Origin: Acetobacter peroxydans
GTDB lineage: Bacteria; Pseudomonadota; Alphaproteobacteria; Acetobacterales; Acetobacteraceae
Assembly: GCF_006539345.1 (NCBI RefSeq)
Contig: NZ_BJMV01000008.1
Span: 78,056-142,055, forward strand
Direction of reading: 5' to 3'
Length of the DNA: 64,000 nucleotides
A program made the translations under genes and the position numbers. Shown here piece by piece: positions 24,517 to 33,829 of the stretch. Below the pieces are notes generated by a model, which searched no databases, had not been told where the DNA came from, and saw nothing but the letters and a program-made list of their open reading frames with translations. How positions within the stretch are numbered: position 1 is the first letter of the stretch; each line of letters starts with the position of its first letter.

Positions 24517-25686
24517 ATGCCCCAGCCCGGCCCCCAGCCGCATGGCCCACACCAGCCTGCCAGCCCTGAACATGCCCACCGTTCCGGCCATAAACATGGC
24601 CATACGCGTAATGCCGGCATGGCCATGCTGGCCCTGCTGCTGACCACGGGCTGCCACCACCGAGACCTGACCGACAGCACCATGGATCTGGTGCAGCACC
24701 TGCGTGGTGGCGTTGTCGCAGAGCAACGCCCGCCGCCGCCCGGGCAGTATTCTCCCTATCCGCATGTGGGGCTGACCCCCACCACGCCGCCCAGCCTGCC
24801 CTCGCCCCAGGCCCGCACGCTGCTGACCACCCGGCTTATCCGCGATCGTAATCTCACCTACCGCACCATGGCGGCCAACGGCACCCTGCTGCCGGCCATC
24901 CCGCCCCCGCCGTCCGACACGCCGCCTCCCGCACCCGCAGCACCGGCCCCCTCAGCATCGGGCGCGACCGCAGGGCAGAAACCTGGCGCCAAAGCCCCCA
25001 ACCAGCCTGCCACCCTGCCAGAAGGGGTCAACGGCGCCATCATGGACGCGGCCAGCGCACCGCCTCCCCCGCCGCCTCCGGCAGCAGTACCACATGCGGC
25101 ACCGCACGCGGCATCTGCACCTGCACCTGCACATCCTGCCCCACCTCCCGCTCCCGCCAAGCCCGCGAAACCGGTGGACGGCGCCAAGCCCCACGGCAAA
25201 GACAAAAGCGACCCGGCCGCCAAAGAAGTGGCCATGCCGGAAGTGAGCGAGAAGAACAGCGTGGACTCGTTCCCTGCTGATGCCATTCCGGCCATCCCCG
25301 ATGCGCCGCCCCCTGCACCCGATGTGGCTGGCACGCCCACACCCCCGGACATGCCGGCCACCAACACGCCACTGCCCGCCTATGATCTGAACGACGTGCC
25401 CGGCACGGGCTTTCACTTCCTGCCCCAGTCAGATGAACTGTCTCCTGGGCAGGATGATGAACTAGCCAAGCTGCTCAGAAAGACGCCGCGCGGGCCGTTC
25501 TTTATCCGTGGCTTCGGCAACGCTGCCTCGATGAGCGCGCAGGATCAGAGCGATGCGGTACGGCTCGGCCTGCTGCGCGCCATCCGGCTAGCCCGAGTAC
25601 TACAGGCGCGTGGCGTGCCCGCCTCGGCCCTGCATGTACGCGGCGATGCTTTTGGCACGGGAGCAAAAGTCGCCAACACACCCTGA
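24517..25686 (+). CDS. Proline-rich lipoprotein with a degenerate OmpA-like C-terminal domain
   Basis: A 389-residue protein. A His/Pro-rich N-terminus precedes a hydrophobic stretch ending in LTTGC, a lipobox, so the mature protein is probably lipid-anchored. The centre (about 130-290) is low-complexity Pro/Ala. The last 85 residues resemble the OmpA peptidoglycan-binding fold (LSPGQDDEL, then FFIRGFGN where GHTD is usual, and RAIRLARVLQARGVP), but the Asp and the terminal Arg that hold diaminopimelate are missing. ATG at 24517 is the assumed start; ATG at 24619 just before the hydrophobic segment is possible. Confidence 0.65.
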   Translation: MPQPGPQPHGPHQPASPEHAHRSGHKHGHTRNAGMAMLALLLTTGCHHRDLTDSTMDLVQHLRGGVVAEQRPPPPGQYSPYPHVGLTPTTPPSLPSPQARTLLTTRLIRDRNLTYRTMAANGTLLPAIPPPPSDTPPPAPAAPAPSASGATAGQKPGAKAPNQPATLPEGVNGAIMDAASAPPPPPPPAAVPHAAPHAASAPAPAHPAPPPAPAKPAKPVDGAKPHGKDKSDPAAKEVAMPEVSEKNSVDSFPADAIPAIPDAPPPAPDVAGTPTPPDMPATNTPLPAYDLNDVPGTGFHFLPQSDELSPGQDDELAKLLRKTPRGPFFIRGFGNAASMSAQDQSDAVRLGLLRAIRLARVLQARGVPASALHVRGDAFGTGAKVANTP

Positions 25687-25716
25687 TTCCGCCTGAAGCG
25701 GAAGCTGCTGCTCACA

Positions 25717-25742
25717 ATCGCCAGAGTTCACGCCCTGGCGAT
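25717..25742. repeat. Inverted repeat in the 25687-25932 spacer
   Basis: An 8-bp perfect stem, ATCGCCAG at 25717-25724 and CTGGCGAT at 25735-25742, nested near a smaller TTCCGC/GCGGAA repeat just after the lipoprotein gene. There is no T-run, so it may be a weak or factor-dependent transcript end. Nothing else was recognised in this 246-base spacer. Confidence 0.35.
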
Positions 25743-25932
25743 CTGTGACGCCGCAGCAGGCCCGCCACTTTAAGGAATCAGACGCGCCCATGTCATAAAT
25801 CCATACCAAATTCGCATGTGTCGGCGGAGATTTCCCGCACAGGGAGTTGCCTGTTCCGTTTTGCGGATTACTATACCCGTCCCGCAGCAACTCAGGGGCA
25901 TTTCCCCTCCAGTTCCAGAGCAGCACACGTCC

Positions 25933-27168
25933 ATGACCGAAGAGTTCCACCGCATCCGTCGCCTGCCGCCCTATGTCTTTGCCTCGGTTAATCAGGCCAA
26001 AGCCGCGGCCCGTGCCCGCGGAGAGGATATTATCGACCTCGGCATGGGCAACCCGGACACTCCCACCCCGCCGCATATCGTCGCGAAGCTGATCGAAACC
26101 GTGAACGACCCGCGCTCGCACCGCTATTCGGTCAGCAAGGGGATTCCCGGCCTGCGCAAGGCGGTAGCCGGGTATTACGAGCGCCGCTTCAATGTCACGC
26201 TCAACCCGGAAAAAGAGGTGATCGTCACCCTCGGCTCCAAGGAAGGTCTGGCCAATCTGGCCTCGGCCATCACCAGCCCGGGCGACACCATTCTGGTGCC
26301 CAACCCCTCTTACCCCATCCACCAGTTCGGCTTTATCATCGCCGGGGCCAGCGTGCGTTCCATTCCCGCCACGCCGAACGAAGATATGCTGCGCGCGCTC
26401 GATCGCGCGGTACGCCACTCGGTACCCAAGCCCACGGCGCTGATCGTCAACTTTCCGTCGAACCCCACGGCGTATCTGGCGGATCTGGATTTCTACAAGG
26501 AGCTGGTGGCCTTCGCCCGGCGCGAAAACATCTGGATTCTCTCCGATCTCGCCTATGCCGAAATCTATTTTGGCGACAAGGTGCCCCCGTCCATTCTGGC
26601 GGTGCCGGGCGCGCGCGACATCGCGGTGGAATTCACCTCGCTGTCCAAAACCTACTCTATGGCAGGCTGGCGCGTGGGCTTTGCGGCCGGTAACGAGCGG
26701 CTGATTTCGGCCCTGACCCGCATCAAGTCCTATCTGGATTATGGGGCGTTCACCCCCATTCAGGTCGCGGCCGTCACCGCGCTGAACGGCCCGCAGGACT
26801 GCGTGGCGGACCTGCGCAACATCTACCGTGAGCGACGCGATGTCCTGATCCGCGGCCTCCATGCCGCAGGCTGGGACGTACCCTCCCCCGAGGGGTCCAT
26901 GTTCGCCTGGGCGCCCATTCCCGAGCCGTTCCGGGCCATGGGGAGTGTCGCTTTCTCTAAACTCCTTCTGGAAGAAGCAGGCGTTGCCGTCGCCCCCGGC
27001 CTCGGCTTTGGTGAATATGGTGATGACCATGTCCGTATCGGTCTGGTCGAAAACCCCCACCGCCTGCGTCAGGCGCTGCGCTCCATCAAGGGCTTCCTGT
27101 CCGCCCATGGGGTGAGCGCGCCCGTTCTTCCTTCCTCAGCCAAAAAGCCGGAGTCTGCTGCACCGTGA
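25933..27168 (+). CDS. alaC: Pyridoxal-phosphate aminotransferase, AlaC-like
   Basis: A 411-residue class I/II aminotransferase. The PLP lysine lies in SLSKTYSMAGWRVGF, and the DLGMGNPDTPTP segment near the N-terminus and NFPSNPTAYLA are typical of the AlaC/LL-diaminopimelate aminotransferase subgroup. It likely makes alanine from pyruvate with glutamate, but related enzymes act on other amino acids. The stop overlaps the GTG start of the homoserine dehydrogenase gene, a frequent pairing in Alphaproteobacteria. Confidence 0.88.
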   Translation: MTEEFHRIRRLPPYVFASVNQAKAAARARGEDIIDLGMGNPDTPTPPHIVAKLIETVNDPRSHRYSVSKGIPGLRKAVAGYYERRFNVTLNPEKEVIVTLGSKEGLANLASAITSPGDTILVPNPSYPIHQFGFIIAGASVRSIPATPNEDMLRALDRAVRHSVPKPTALIVNFPSNPTAYLADLDFYKELVAFARRENIWILSDLAYAEIYFGDKVPPSILAVPGARDIAVEFTSLSKTYSMAGWRVGFAAGNERLISALTRIKSYLDYGAFTPIQVAAVTALNGPQDCVADLRNIYRERRDVLIRGLHAAGWDVPSPEGSMFAWAPIPEPFRAMGSVAFSKLLLEEAGVAVAPGLGFGEYGDDHVRIGLVENPHRLRQALRSIKGFLSAHGVSAPVLPSSAKKPESAAP

Positions 27169-28484
27169 CATCCACTTCCCCTACCACCCCCCTGCGCCTT
27201 GGCATTGCCGGACTTGGCACGGTTGGCGCGGGCACCATCCGGCTGCTGCGCGCCAATGCCGACCTGATCCGCGCCCGCGCCGGACGCCCGCTTGAAGTGG
27301 TTGCCGTCAGCGCCCGCGACCGTAACCGCGACCGGGGCGTGGACCTGTCCGGGCTGAACTGGCACGACCGGGCTGAAGACCTCGTAAACGATCCTGACGT
27401 GGATGTGGTTGTGGAACTGATCGGCGGGTCGGAAGGCACAGCCCGCACGGTTGTCGAAAACGCCCTGAAGGCGGGCAAACCCGTAGTCACGGCCAACAAG
27501 GCGCTGTTGGCCCTGCATGGCCCGTCTCTGGCGCGGCTCAGTGCCGCCCATAACGCACCGCTGCTGTTCGAAGCCGCCGTGGCCGGTGGCATTCCCGCTA
27601 TCAAGACCGTGCGCGAAGGGCTGGCCGCCGACCGGCTGACCCGCGTGGGCGGTATCCTGAACGGCACCTGCAACTATATCCTGACCGTCATGCGCGAAAC
27701 GGGGCAGGCTTTTGCCTCCGTGCTGAAAGACGCACAGGAACTGGGCTATGCCGAGGCTGATCCTTCTACCGATATCGACGGACTGGACGCTGCCCACAAG
27801 CTGACCATTCTGGCGGGTCTGGCCTTTGGCCGCCCGGTGGACTTCAGCTCCGTTCATGTGGAAGGCATCCGCCATGTGGATGCGGCAGACCAGAACTTTG
27901 CCCGCGCACTGGGCTACAGCATCAAGCTGCTGGGCCTTGCCCGCATGACGGAAAACGGCCTGCACGCGCGCGTGACACCCTGCCTGGTGCCCCAGCAGTC
28001 TCCGCTGGCGCAGGTCAATGGTGTATTCAACGCCGTGGTGGCCGAGGGCGAATTTGTCGGCCGTATCATGATCGAAGGCCGCGGGGCTGGCGCAGGCCCC
28101 ACGGCCAGTGCTGTCACGGCGGATCTGATCGACATCGCACGCGGGCAGACCATGCCTGTCTGGGGTGTGCAGGCCGACGACGGGGCTGACACCGTGCTGC
28201 GTGCCCAGCCCATCACCAGCGGACAGGGGGCCTTTTACCTGCGCCTGCGCGTGGAAGACCGTCCCGGCGTGATTGCCGACATTACCGCCGTGCTGCGTGA
28301 CTGCGGCGTATCGCTGCGCAGCATGTTGCAGCATCCGGCGGAAAGCGAAACCGCCCCGCATGTGCCCCTGGTTCTGGTCACGCACCAGACCTCCGAAGCC
28401 GCCATGCAGGATGCGCTGAAACGTATCGGCGCGCTCAGCGCCGTGACTGACACCCCCGTGATGATCAGGATCGAAGCAGCCTGA
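27165..28484 (+). CDS. hom: Homoserine dehydrogenase
   Basis: A 439-residue NAD(P)-dependent enzyme converting aspartate semialdehyde to homoserine on the way to threonine and methionine. Domains: Rossmann fold with GIAGLGTVGAG at about residue 14, catalytic domain with ILNGTCNYIL and DIDGLDAAHKL, and a C-terminal ACT domain (about 350-430, starting LRVEDRPGVIADI) for feedback control. The start is GTG, overlapping the aminotransferase stop by 4 bases. Confidence 0.96.
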   Translation: MTSTSPTTPLRLGIAGLGTVGAGTIRLLRANADLIRARAGRPLEVVAVSARDRNRDRGVDLSGLNWHDRAEDLVNDPDVDVVVELIGGSEGTARTVVENALKAGKPVVTANKALLALHGPSLARLSAAHNAPLLFEAAVAGGIPAIKTVREGLAADRLTRVGGILNGTCNYILTVMRETGQAFASVLKDAQELGYAEADPSTDIDGLDAAHKLTILAGLAFGRPVDFSSVHVEGIRHVDAADQNFARALGYSIKLLGLARMTENGLHARVTPCLVPQQSPLAQVNGVFNAVVAEGEFVGRIMIEGRGAGAGPTASAVTADLIDIARGQTMPVWGVQADDGADTVLRAQPITSGQGAFYLRLRVEDRPGVIADITAVLRDCGVSLRSMLQHPAESETAPHVPLVLVTHQTSEAAMQDALKRIGALSAVTDTPVMIRIEAA

Positions 28485-28513
28485 CAACACGGGGCCACAA
28501 CAGGCCCAAACCA

Positions 28514-28534
28514 GCCCCGGCGCAACGCCGGGGC
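28514..28534. repeat. GC-rich hairpin between hom and glpX
   Basis: A perfect 9-bp stem GCCCCGGCG/CGCCGGGGC with a 3-base loop, in the 123-base spacer. There is no T-run, so it may stabilise mRNA or act as a weak terminator rather than a full intrinsic terminator. Confidence 0.5.
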
Positions 28535-28607
28535 CCCCTGAACGTCCGGCAGGCCCCCAACCTGACTGGGCAACCGTTTGCCGCACCACAGCAGGAGCCC
28601 GCATTCC

Positions 28608-29591
28608 ATGGCCGTTTTCCCGATTATCTCAGACCGCAACCTCGCCCTTGAACTGGTACGCGTGACCGAGGCTGCGGCCCTGGCGTCTTCACGCTGGACG
28701 GGACGCGGGCGCAAGAACGACGCCGATGGCGCCGCCGTGGAAGCCATGCGCGCCGCCTTTGATACGGTGGCCATCAACGGCACCGTCGTGATTGGCGAAG
28801 GGGAAATGGACGAAGCTCCCATGCTCTATATCGGCGAGCAGGTCGGGGCTGGCGGTCCGGCCATGGATATTGCCGTGGACCCGCTTGAAGGCACCAACCT
28901 GTGCGCCAAGGACATGCCCAACGCCATTACCGTGGTGGCGCTGGCCGAGCGCGGCAACTTCCTGCACGCTCCTGATATCTACATGGACAAAATCGTTGTG
29001 GGCGCGGGCCTGCCCGATGGGGTTGTGGACCTGGACGCCAGCATCGAAACCAACCTCAAGAACCTCGCCCGCGCCAAGAGCCGCGATGTGCAGGATCTGG
29101 TGCTGTGCACGCTTGAGCGCGACCGCCATGCCGACATGATCGCCCATGCGCGCGAAGCCGGTGCCCGTGTGCGCCTGCTGACCGATGGCGACGTGGCGGG
29201 CGGGATCGCCACCTGCCTGGAAGACAGCGGCGTGGATATTTACGTCGGCTCCGGCGGTGCACCCGAAGGCGTGCTGACCGCCGCCGCCGTGCGCTGCGCC
29301 AATGGCCAGATGCAGGGCCGCCTGATGTTCGAGGATGACGAACAGCGCGCCCGCGCCGCAAAAATGAACCCCGGCAAAGACCCGGCTCGCAAGCTGGGCC
29401 TGCATGACATGGCGACAGGCCCCGTTCTGTTCTCGGCCACGGGTGTCACCACTGGTGCGCTGCTACGGGGCGTGCGGTTCTACCCGCATCAGGTCGTCAC
29501 ACATTCGCTGGTCATGCGCTCCAGCTCGGGCACGTCGCGCTTTATCGAAGCGCATCACAACGTCAGCACCAAAGTCTGGCCCGCACAGTAA
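28608..29591 (+). CDS. glpX: Class II fructose-1,6-bisphosphatase
   Basis: A 327-residue GlpX-type phosphatase for gluconeogenesis and the pentose phosphate or Calvin-like sugar pools. Metal-site motifs are GEGEMDEAPM near residue 60 and DPLEGTN near residue 90, matching the lithium-sensitive phosphatase signature. The start at 28608 has AGGAG about 10 bases upstream; the frame is open a further 10 codons. recJ follows after only 3 bases, so the two are probably co-transcribed. Confidence 0.95.
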   Translation: MAVFPIISDRNLALELVRVTEAAALASSRWTGRGRKNDADGAAVEAMRAAFDTVAINGTVVIGEGEMDEAPMLYIGEQVGAGGPAMDIAVDPLEGTNLCAKDMPNAITVVALAERGNFLHAPDIYMDKIVVGAGLPDGVVDLDASIETNLKNLARAKSRDVQDLVLCTLERDRHADMIAHAREAGARVRLLTDGDVAGGIATCLEDSGVDIYVGSGGAPEGVLTAAAVRCANGQMQGRLMFEDDEQRARAAKMNPGKDPARKLGLHDMATGPVLFSATGVTTGALLRGVRFYPHQVVTHSLVMRSSSGTSRFIEAHHNVSTKVWPAQ

Positions 29592-29594
29592 ACC

Positions 29595-31406
29595 ATGTCT
29601 GACACCACGCCCTCACCCGCCCCCCTGTCCCCCGCCGTGCTGGGGGTGGAAAACAGTCTGGGGGGCAGGCGCTGGGCGTGGCGTGGCGCGGCCGAAAATC
29701 CAGCCGTGGCCCGCGCAGGGGCCGCACTGGCGCAGCAGCTTGGCATAAGCGATATTGCGGGCCGCCTGCTCGCTTTGCGCGGCATTACGCCCGAGCAGGC
29801 CGAACATTACCTTAAACCGCGCCTGAGCGCCCTGCCCGACCCCTCCTGCCTGGCGGATATGGACCGTGCGGCGGAACGTCTGGCGCGCGCCGTGCAGGCG
29901 GGGGAATGTGTCGGCATTTTTGGCGATTATGACGTGGATGGCGCCTGTGCCAGCGCCGTGCTGGCAGCTTTTCTGGAAGAGCAGGGCTGCCCGGTTGTCA
30001 CCCATATTCCCGACCGGATGACCGAAGGCTACGGCCCCAACCGGCCCGCGCTGGAGGCTCTGGTGGCGCAGGGCGCGACCGTTCTGGTGTGCGTGGACTG
30101 CGGCACGGCGTCCGCCAGCATACTCGACCCCATGAGTGCGCAGGCCGATGTTATCGTGCTGGACCATCACAAATCAGAAGATGCGCTGCCTGCCATTCTG
30201 GCCACGGTCAATCCCAACCGGCCCGACTGCCGCTCGGGCCTTGGGCACATCTGCGCCGCCGCCCTGAGCTTTCTGGCAACAGTGGCCACCCGCCGTGCCC
30301 TTCGCGCGGCAGGCTGGTATGCCACCCATCCCGAACCCGACCTCAGGCCCCTGCTTGATCTGGTGGCGCTGGCCACGGTCTGCGATGTCATGCCGCTTCA
30401 GGGGTTGAACCGCGTCTTTGTGGCGAATGGGCTTGACGTCATGGCACGTCGCCAACGTATCGGCGTTGCGGCTCTGCTTGACGTCGCAGGCGTGACCAAA
30501 GCGCCAGACGCCTTCTCCTGCGGGTTTGCACTGGGGCCACGTATCAACGCGGGCGGGCGGATAGCCGAGGCCGCCCTGGGCCTGCGCCTGCTCCGCTGCG
30601 CTGACCCGCTGGAAGCCAAACAGATGGCCGAAAGGCTGGATGCCGTAAACCGCCGCAGGCAGGGCGTTGAAGCCGAAATTCTGGATCGTGCCATGCAGCA
30701 GGCCGCCGCCCAGAAAGAAGCCGGGCACGGCGTCATTCTGCTGGCAGGCAAGGACTGGCACCCCGGCGTTGTCGGTATTGTGGCGGGGCGGATCAAGGAA
30801 CAGTTCAACCGTCCCGCCCTTGTCGGCGCGGAGCAGGAGGATGGCACCATCAAGGGGTCTGGCCGGTCGGTTGCCGGGCTGGACCTTGGCACAGTCATTA
30901 TTGCGGCACGGCAGGCCGGGCTGCTCAAAACGGGTGGTGGTCACGCCATGGCGGCGGGGTTTTCGCTCGAGGCCGAGCAGCTTGACGCCTTTCATGCCTT
31001 CCTGAACACGCGTCTGCCCGATGCAGCCACCCTACCAGACAAAGTGGACCTGATGCTTGATGCCGTGGTGTCCGTGGCAGGGGCCACCGTGGAACTGGCG
31101 CAGGATATGGCCAGTCTTGCCCCCTTTGGCGCGGGCAACCCCGAGCCTGTTCTTGCACTCTCGCATGTTACGGTCATCCGCACCGACCGTATCGGCCGCG
31201 ACGGCAATACCCTGCGCGTTCTGCTGAAAGCCGACAACAATGCCCGGCTGAAAGCCCTGCTGTTCCGCGCCGAGGACAACCCCCTGACCGCCACGCTGGA
31301 AGACACGACCCGCCCGCCCTTGCATCTCGCCGGCACCCTGCGGGCCGAAGCGTGGAACGGGCGAACGGACGTTACCTTCTTTATTCAGGATGCAGCGCGG
31401 GCCTGA
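29595..31406 (+). CDS. recJ: Single-stranded-DNA-specific exonuclease RecJ
   Basis: A 603-residue DHH-family 5'-3' exonuclease for recombination and mismatch repair. Phosphoesterase motifs are FGDYDVDGACASAVL near residue 115, VLDHHKSED near 190 and the DHHA1 motif GGGHAMAAGF near 450, followed by the C-terminal OB-fold region. Length is normal. Starts 3 bases after the glpX stop. Confidence 0.96.
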   Translation: MSDTTPSPAPLSPAVLGVENSLGGRRWAWRGAAENPAVARAGAALAQQLGISDIAGRLLALRGITPEQAEHYLKPRLSALPDPSCLADMDRAAERLARAVQAGECVGIFGDYDVDGACASAVLAAFLEEQGCPVVTHIPDRMTEGYGPNRPALEALVAQGATVLVCVDCGTASASILDPMSAQADVIVLDHHKSEDALPAILATVNPNRPDCRSGLGHICAAALSFLATVATRRALRAAGWYATHPEPDLRPLLDLVALATVCDVMPLQGLNRVFVANGLDVMARRQRIGVAALLDVAGVTKAPDAFSCGFALGPRINAGGRIAEAALGLRLLRCADPLEAKQMAERLDAVNRRRQGVEAEILDRAMQQAAAQKEAGHGVILLAGKDWHPGVVGIVAGRIKEQFNRPALVGAEQEDGTIKGSGRSVAGLDLGTVIIAARQAGLLKTGGGHAMAAGFSLEAEQLDAFHAFLNTRLPDAATLPDKVDLMLDAVVSVAGATVELAQDMASLAPFGAGNPEPVLALSHVTVIRTDRIGRDGNTLRVLLKADNNARLKALLFRAEDNPLTATLEDTTRPPLHLAGTLRAEAWNGRTDVTFFIQDAARA

Positions 31407-31446
31407 TAGGCGCCCCTGCCGCTCCTGACTGGCTGAAAGACGGCGC

Positions 31447-32334
31447 TCAGCCGCCGCGAGCGGCGTCGCGCCGGGCTTCGACTTCCTTTTTCATCGCGGC
31501 CTGAACCTTTTCAAAGGCCCGCACTTCGATCTGCCGCACCCGCTCGCGGGAAATGCCGTATTCATGCGCGAGGTCTTCAAGCGTGGCCGGGTCGTCCTTG
31601 AGCCGCCGCTCGTTGAAAATCCGGCGTTCACGGTCATTCAGGCTTTCCATCGCCGAGGCCAGCAGAGCCTTGCGGCCGGACATTTCCTCGCTTTCGGCGT
31701 ACAGCTCTTCCTGATTGTGCTGCTCGTCCACCAGCCGGTCCTGCCACTCGTTGTCCTGATCCGCCCGCATGGGGGCGTTCAGGCTGTGGTCAGGGGCGGC
31801 CATGCGGCGGTTCATGTCCACCACATCCTGCTCGGAAACACCGAGCGTGCGCGCAATCTTGTTCACCTGTTCCGGTCGCAGATCACCATCATCGATAGCC
31901 TGCATCTGCCCCTTGAGCCGCCGCAGGTTGAAGAACAGCTTCTTCTGCGCCGCCGTGGTGCCCATTTTGACCAGCGACCAGCTATGCAGGATGTATTCCT
32001 GAATGGCGGCGCGAATCCACCACATGGCATATGTGGCCAGTCTGAACCCTTTCTCGGGGTCAAAACGGCGCACAGCCTGCATCATGCCAATATTCCCCTC
32101 ACTGATCAGCTCGTTCATGGGCAGACCGTAGCCACGGTAGCCCATGGCGATCTTGGCGACCAGACGCAGGTGCGATGTCACAAGCCTGTGGGCGGCCTGT
32201 GTATCGCCTGTTTCCTTCCACCGCCGGGAGAGGGAAAGCTCCTCTTCCGGGGTAAGAAGGGGGAATTTACGAATTTCCTGAAGGTACCTTGAAAGATTAC
32301 TCTCAGGCCCAACATCAATAACGGAAGATACCAT
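31447..32334 (-). CDS. rpoH: RNA polymerase heat-shock sigma factor (sigma-32)
   Basis: Sigma factor of 295 residues. Region 2 appears as LISEGNIGMMQAVRRFDPEKGFRL (landmark near residue 80) with AMWWIRAAIQEYIL, the RpoH box as QKKLFFNLRR near residue 130, and the region 4 helix-turn-helix as YGISRERVRQIEVRAFEKV. It directs transcription of heat-shock genes. The ATG at 32334 (GGAG about 10 bases upstream) gives the usual RpoH size; the frame stays open 49 codons further, which is probably not translated. Confidence 0.95.
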   Translation of the reverse strand: MVSSVIDVGPESNLSRYLQEIRKFPLLTPEEELSLSRRWKETGDTQAAHRLVTSHLRLVAKIAMGYRGYGLPMNELISEGNIGMMQAVRRFDPEKGFRLATYAMWWIRAAIQEYILHSWSLVKMGTTAAQKKLFFNLRRLKGQMQAIDDGDLRPEQVNKIARTLGVSEQDVVDMNRRMAAPDHSLNAPMRADQDNEWQDRLVDEQHNQEELYAESEEMSGRKALLASAMESLNDRERRIFNERRLKDDPATLEDLAHEYGISRERVRQIEVRAFEKVQAAMKKEVEARRDAARGG

Positions 32335-32645
32335 GATCCTGACACTCCTCCCGCGCTGAAAACTCCCTTGGGCGTGTCGAGGTTCCCGCGCTGTGCGGGC
32401 ATTACGCCGAATTAAGGCAAGTTCAGCGTCCGATGGACGTTTATCTGGGCTGTTGACCGCCCTCGGCTGAGCAACGGTCAACGCAGCCCGCTATGCACCC
32501 TGTCTGTTACGAGGCCATAGCCCTTACAGATTTAAGCCTGCACTTGATGCGCCGACGCTGTCAAGGAAACAGGGAACTCGGCATGTCAGGCATTCAGAAC
32601 TGTCATTATATGCCAGAACTTAGTCCAGAAATACGACATCCGCAC
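32335..32645. other. Intergenic leader region upstream of rpoH
   Basis: About 310 bases between rluD and rpoH, both leftward. It probably holds the rpoH promoter and leader. A TTGACA-like hexamer is at 32559-32564 on the minus strand, but no well-spaced -10 was found. No gene, tRNA or clear terminator was recognised. Confidence 0.4.
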
Positions 32646-33701
32646 TTAGACCTGATCCCCTCCGGCGTCGGCCAGAGCCTGCTCCAGCGCCTGCATGTCC
32701 GCCGGCATGGGCGTTTCGAACAGGAGTTCGGCCCCTGTCCGGGGGTGGGTAAAACCAAGCCGCGCTGCATGAAGCGCCTGACGCGGAAAGTCCAGCGCCA
32801 CATCCCGCGCGGCGACGGGAAGCTGCCGTGCAATGCTGGGCAGGCGGCGCAGATACAGCGGATCGCCCATGAGTGGATGCCCGTTAGCCGAAAAATGCAC
32901 CCGAATCTGATGCGTGCGCCCCGTAGCCAGACGACATTCCACCTTGGCCGCAGCCATGCCGAATGCCCGCAGGGTGGTGTAGCGTGTCAGCGCCCATTTG
33001 CCGCCGCGCTCTGTCAGGGCCATACGCTTTCGATCCCGCTTGTCACGGCCGATTGCCCCTTCATACTCGCCCGTGGCCGGGGCGGGCAGGCCCCAGCAGA
33101 ACGCCAGATAGGCGCGGTCTATCCGTCGGGCGGCAAAATCTTCCGACAGGGCAAGATGCGCCTTTTCCGTCTTGGCCGCCACCATCACGCCTGATGTGTC
33201 CTTATCCAGTCTGTGGACAATCCCCGGCCTGCGCTCGCCGCCGATTCCCTTCAGGCTGTCACCGCAATGGGCAATCAGCCCGTTGACGAGCGTGCCGGTT
33301 TCGTTACCGGGCGCGGGGTGCACAACCAGCCCGGCAGGCTTGTCCAGCACGATCAGGTCTTCATCCTCGAAGAGAACGGTAAAGGCGACTGCCTCCCCCT
33401 CCGGCGTGGCGGGAGCGGCTGGCGGCACCTCCAGCACCAGCGCCATGCCCGCACGCACAGACGTGGCGGGTTCACGCACGCAGGTTCCTCCCACTGAAAG
33501 ACAGCCCGCCTCAATCAGCCCCTTGATGCGTGAGCGCGACAGCGCAGGCAGGCAGGCCGCCAGATACCGATCCACCCGCTCGCCAGCCTGCGCGGCGTCC
33601 ACCACACAGGCCAGTCGCTCCCCGGCGGCGGCGCTCAATGCGGAATCCTGATCCTGAAGGCTATGGGCATGGGGGCTGGACGTATTCATAGGCGGAGCCA
33701 T
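32646..33701 (-). CDS. rluD: 23S rRNA pseudouridine synthase, RluD family
   Basis: An RluA/RluD-family pseudouridine synthase of about 351 residues. An N-terminal S4 RNA-binding domain (about 30-90) is followed by the catalytic domain with HRLDKDTSGVMV, holding the nucleophilic Asp. RluD modifies helix 69 of 23S rRNA. Start choice between 33701 and 33689 is uncertain because neither has a clear Shine-Dalgarno. It is upstream of rpoH on the same strand, a common alphaproteobacterial order. Confidence 0.9.
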   Translation of the reverse strand: MAPPMNTSSPHAHSLQDQDSALSAAAGERLACVVDAAQAGERVDRYLAACLPALSRSRIKGLIEAGCLSVGGTCVREPATSVRAGMALVLEVPPAAPATPEGEAVAFTVLFEDEDLIVLDKPAGLVVHPAPGNETGTLVNGLIAHCGDSLKGIGGERRPGIVHRLDKDTSGVMVAAKTEKAHLALSEDFAARRIDRAYLAFCWGLPAPATGEYEGAIGRDKRDRKRMALTERGGKWALTRYTTLRAFGMAAAKVECRLATGRTHQIRVHFSANGHPLMGDPLYLRRLPSIARQLPVAARDVALDFPRQALHAARLGFTHPRTGAELLFETPMPADMQALEQALADAGGDQV

Positions 33702-33829
33702 ACCGTACCGCCGAGCGGGCCGGAAGCAAAACAGAGAGCAGCTCCGGCACGTCAGACGCACAAGGCACGCCATCCTGCAACACCGGCCTTTACCTGACGG
33801 GCTGATCTGCGTCATTCATTAAGGCCAAC

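Noticed and set aside
24961..25200. Pro/Ala-rich repeats as a CRISPR-like or tandem repeat array
   Set aside because: Low-complexity coding sequence inside the lipoprotein gene; units are irregular and in frame.
25600..27108. 502-codon minus-strand frame opposite the aminotransferase gene
   Set aside because: Shadow of a gene with a clear PLP-lysine motif; sequence has no recognisable family.
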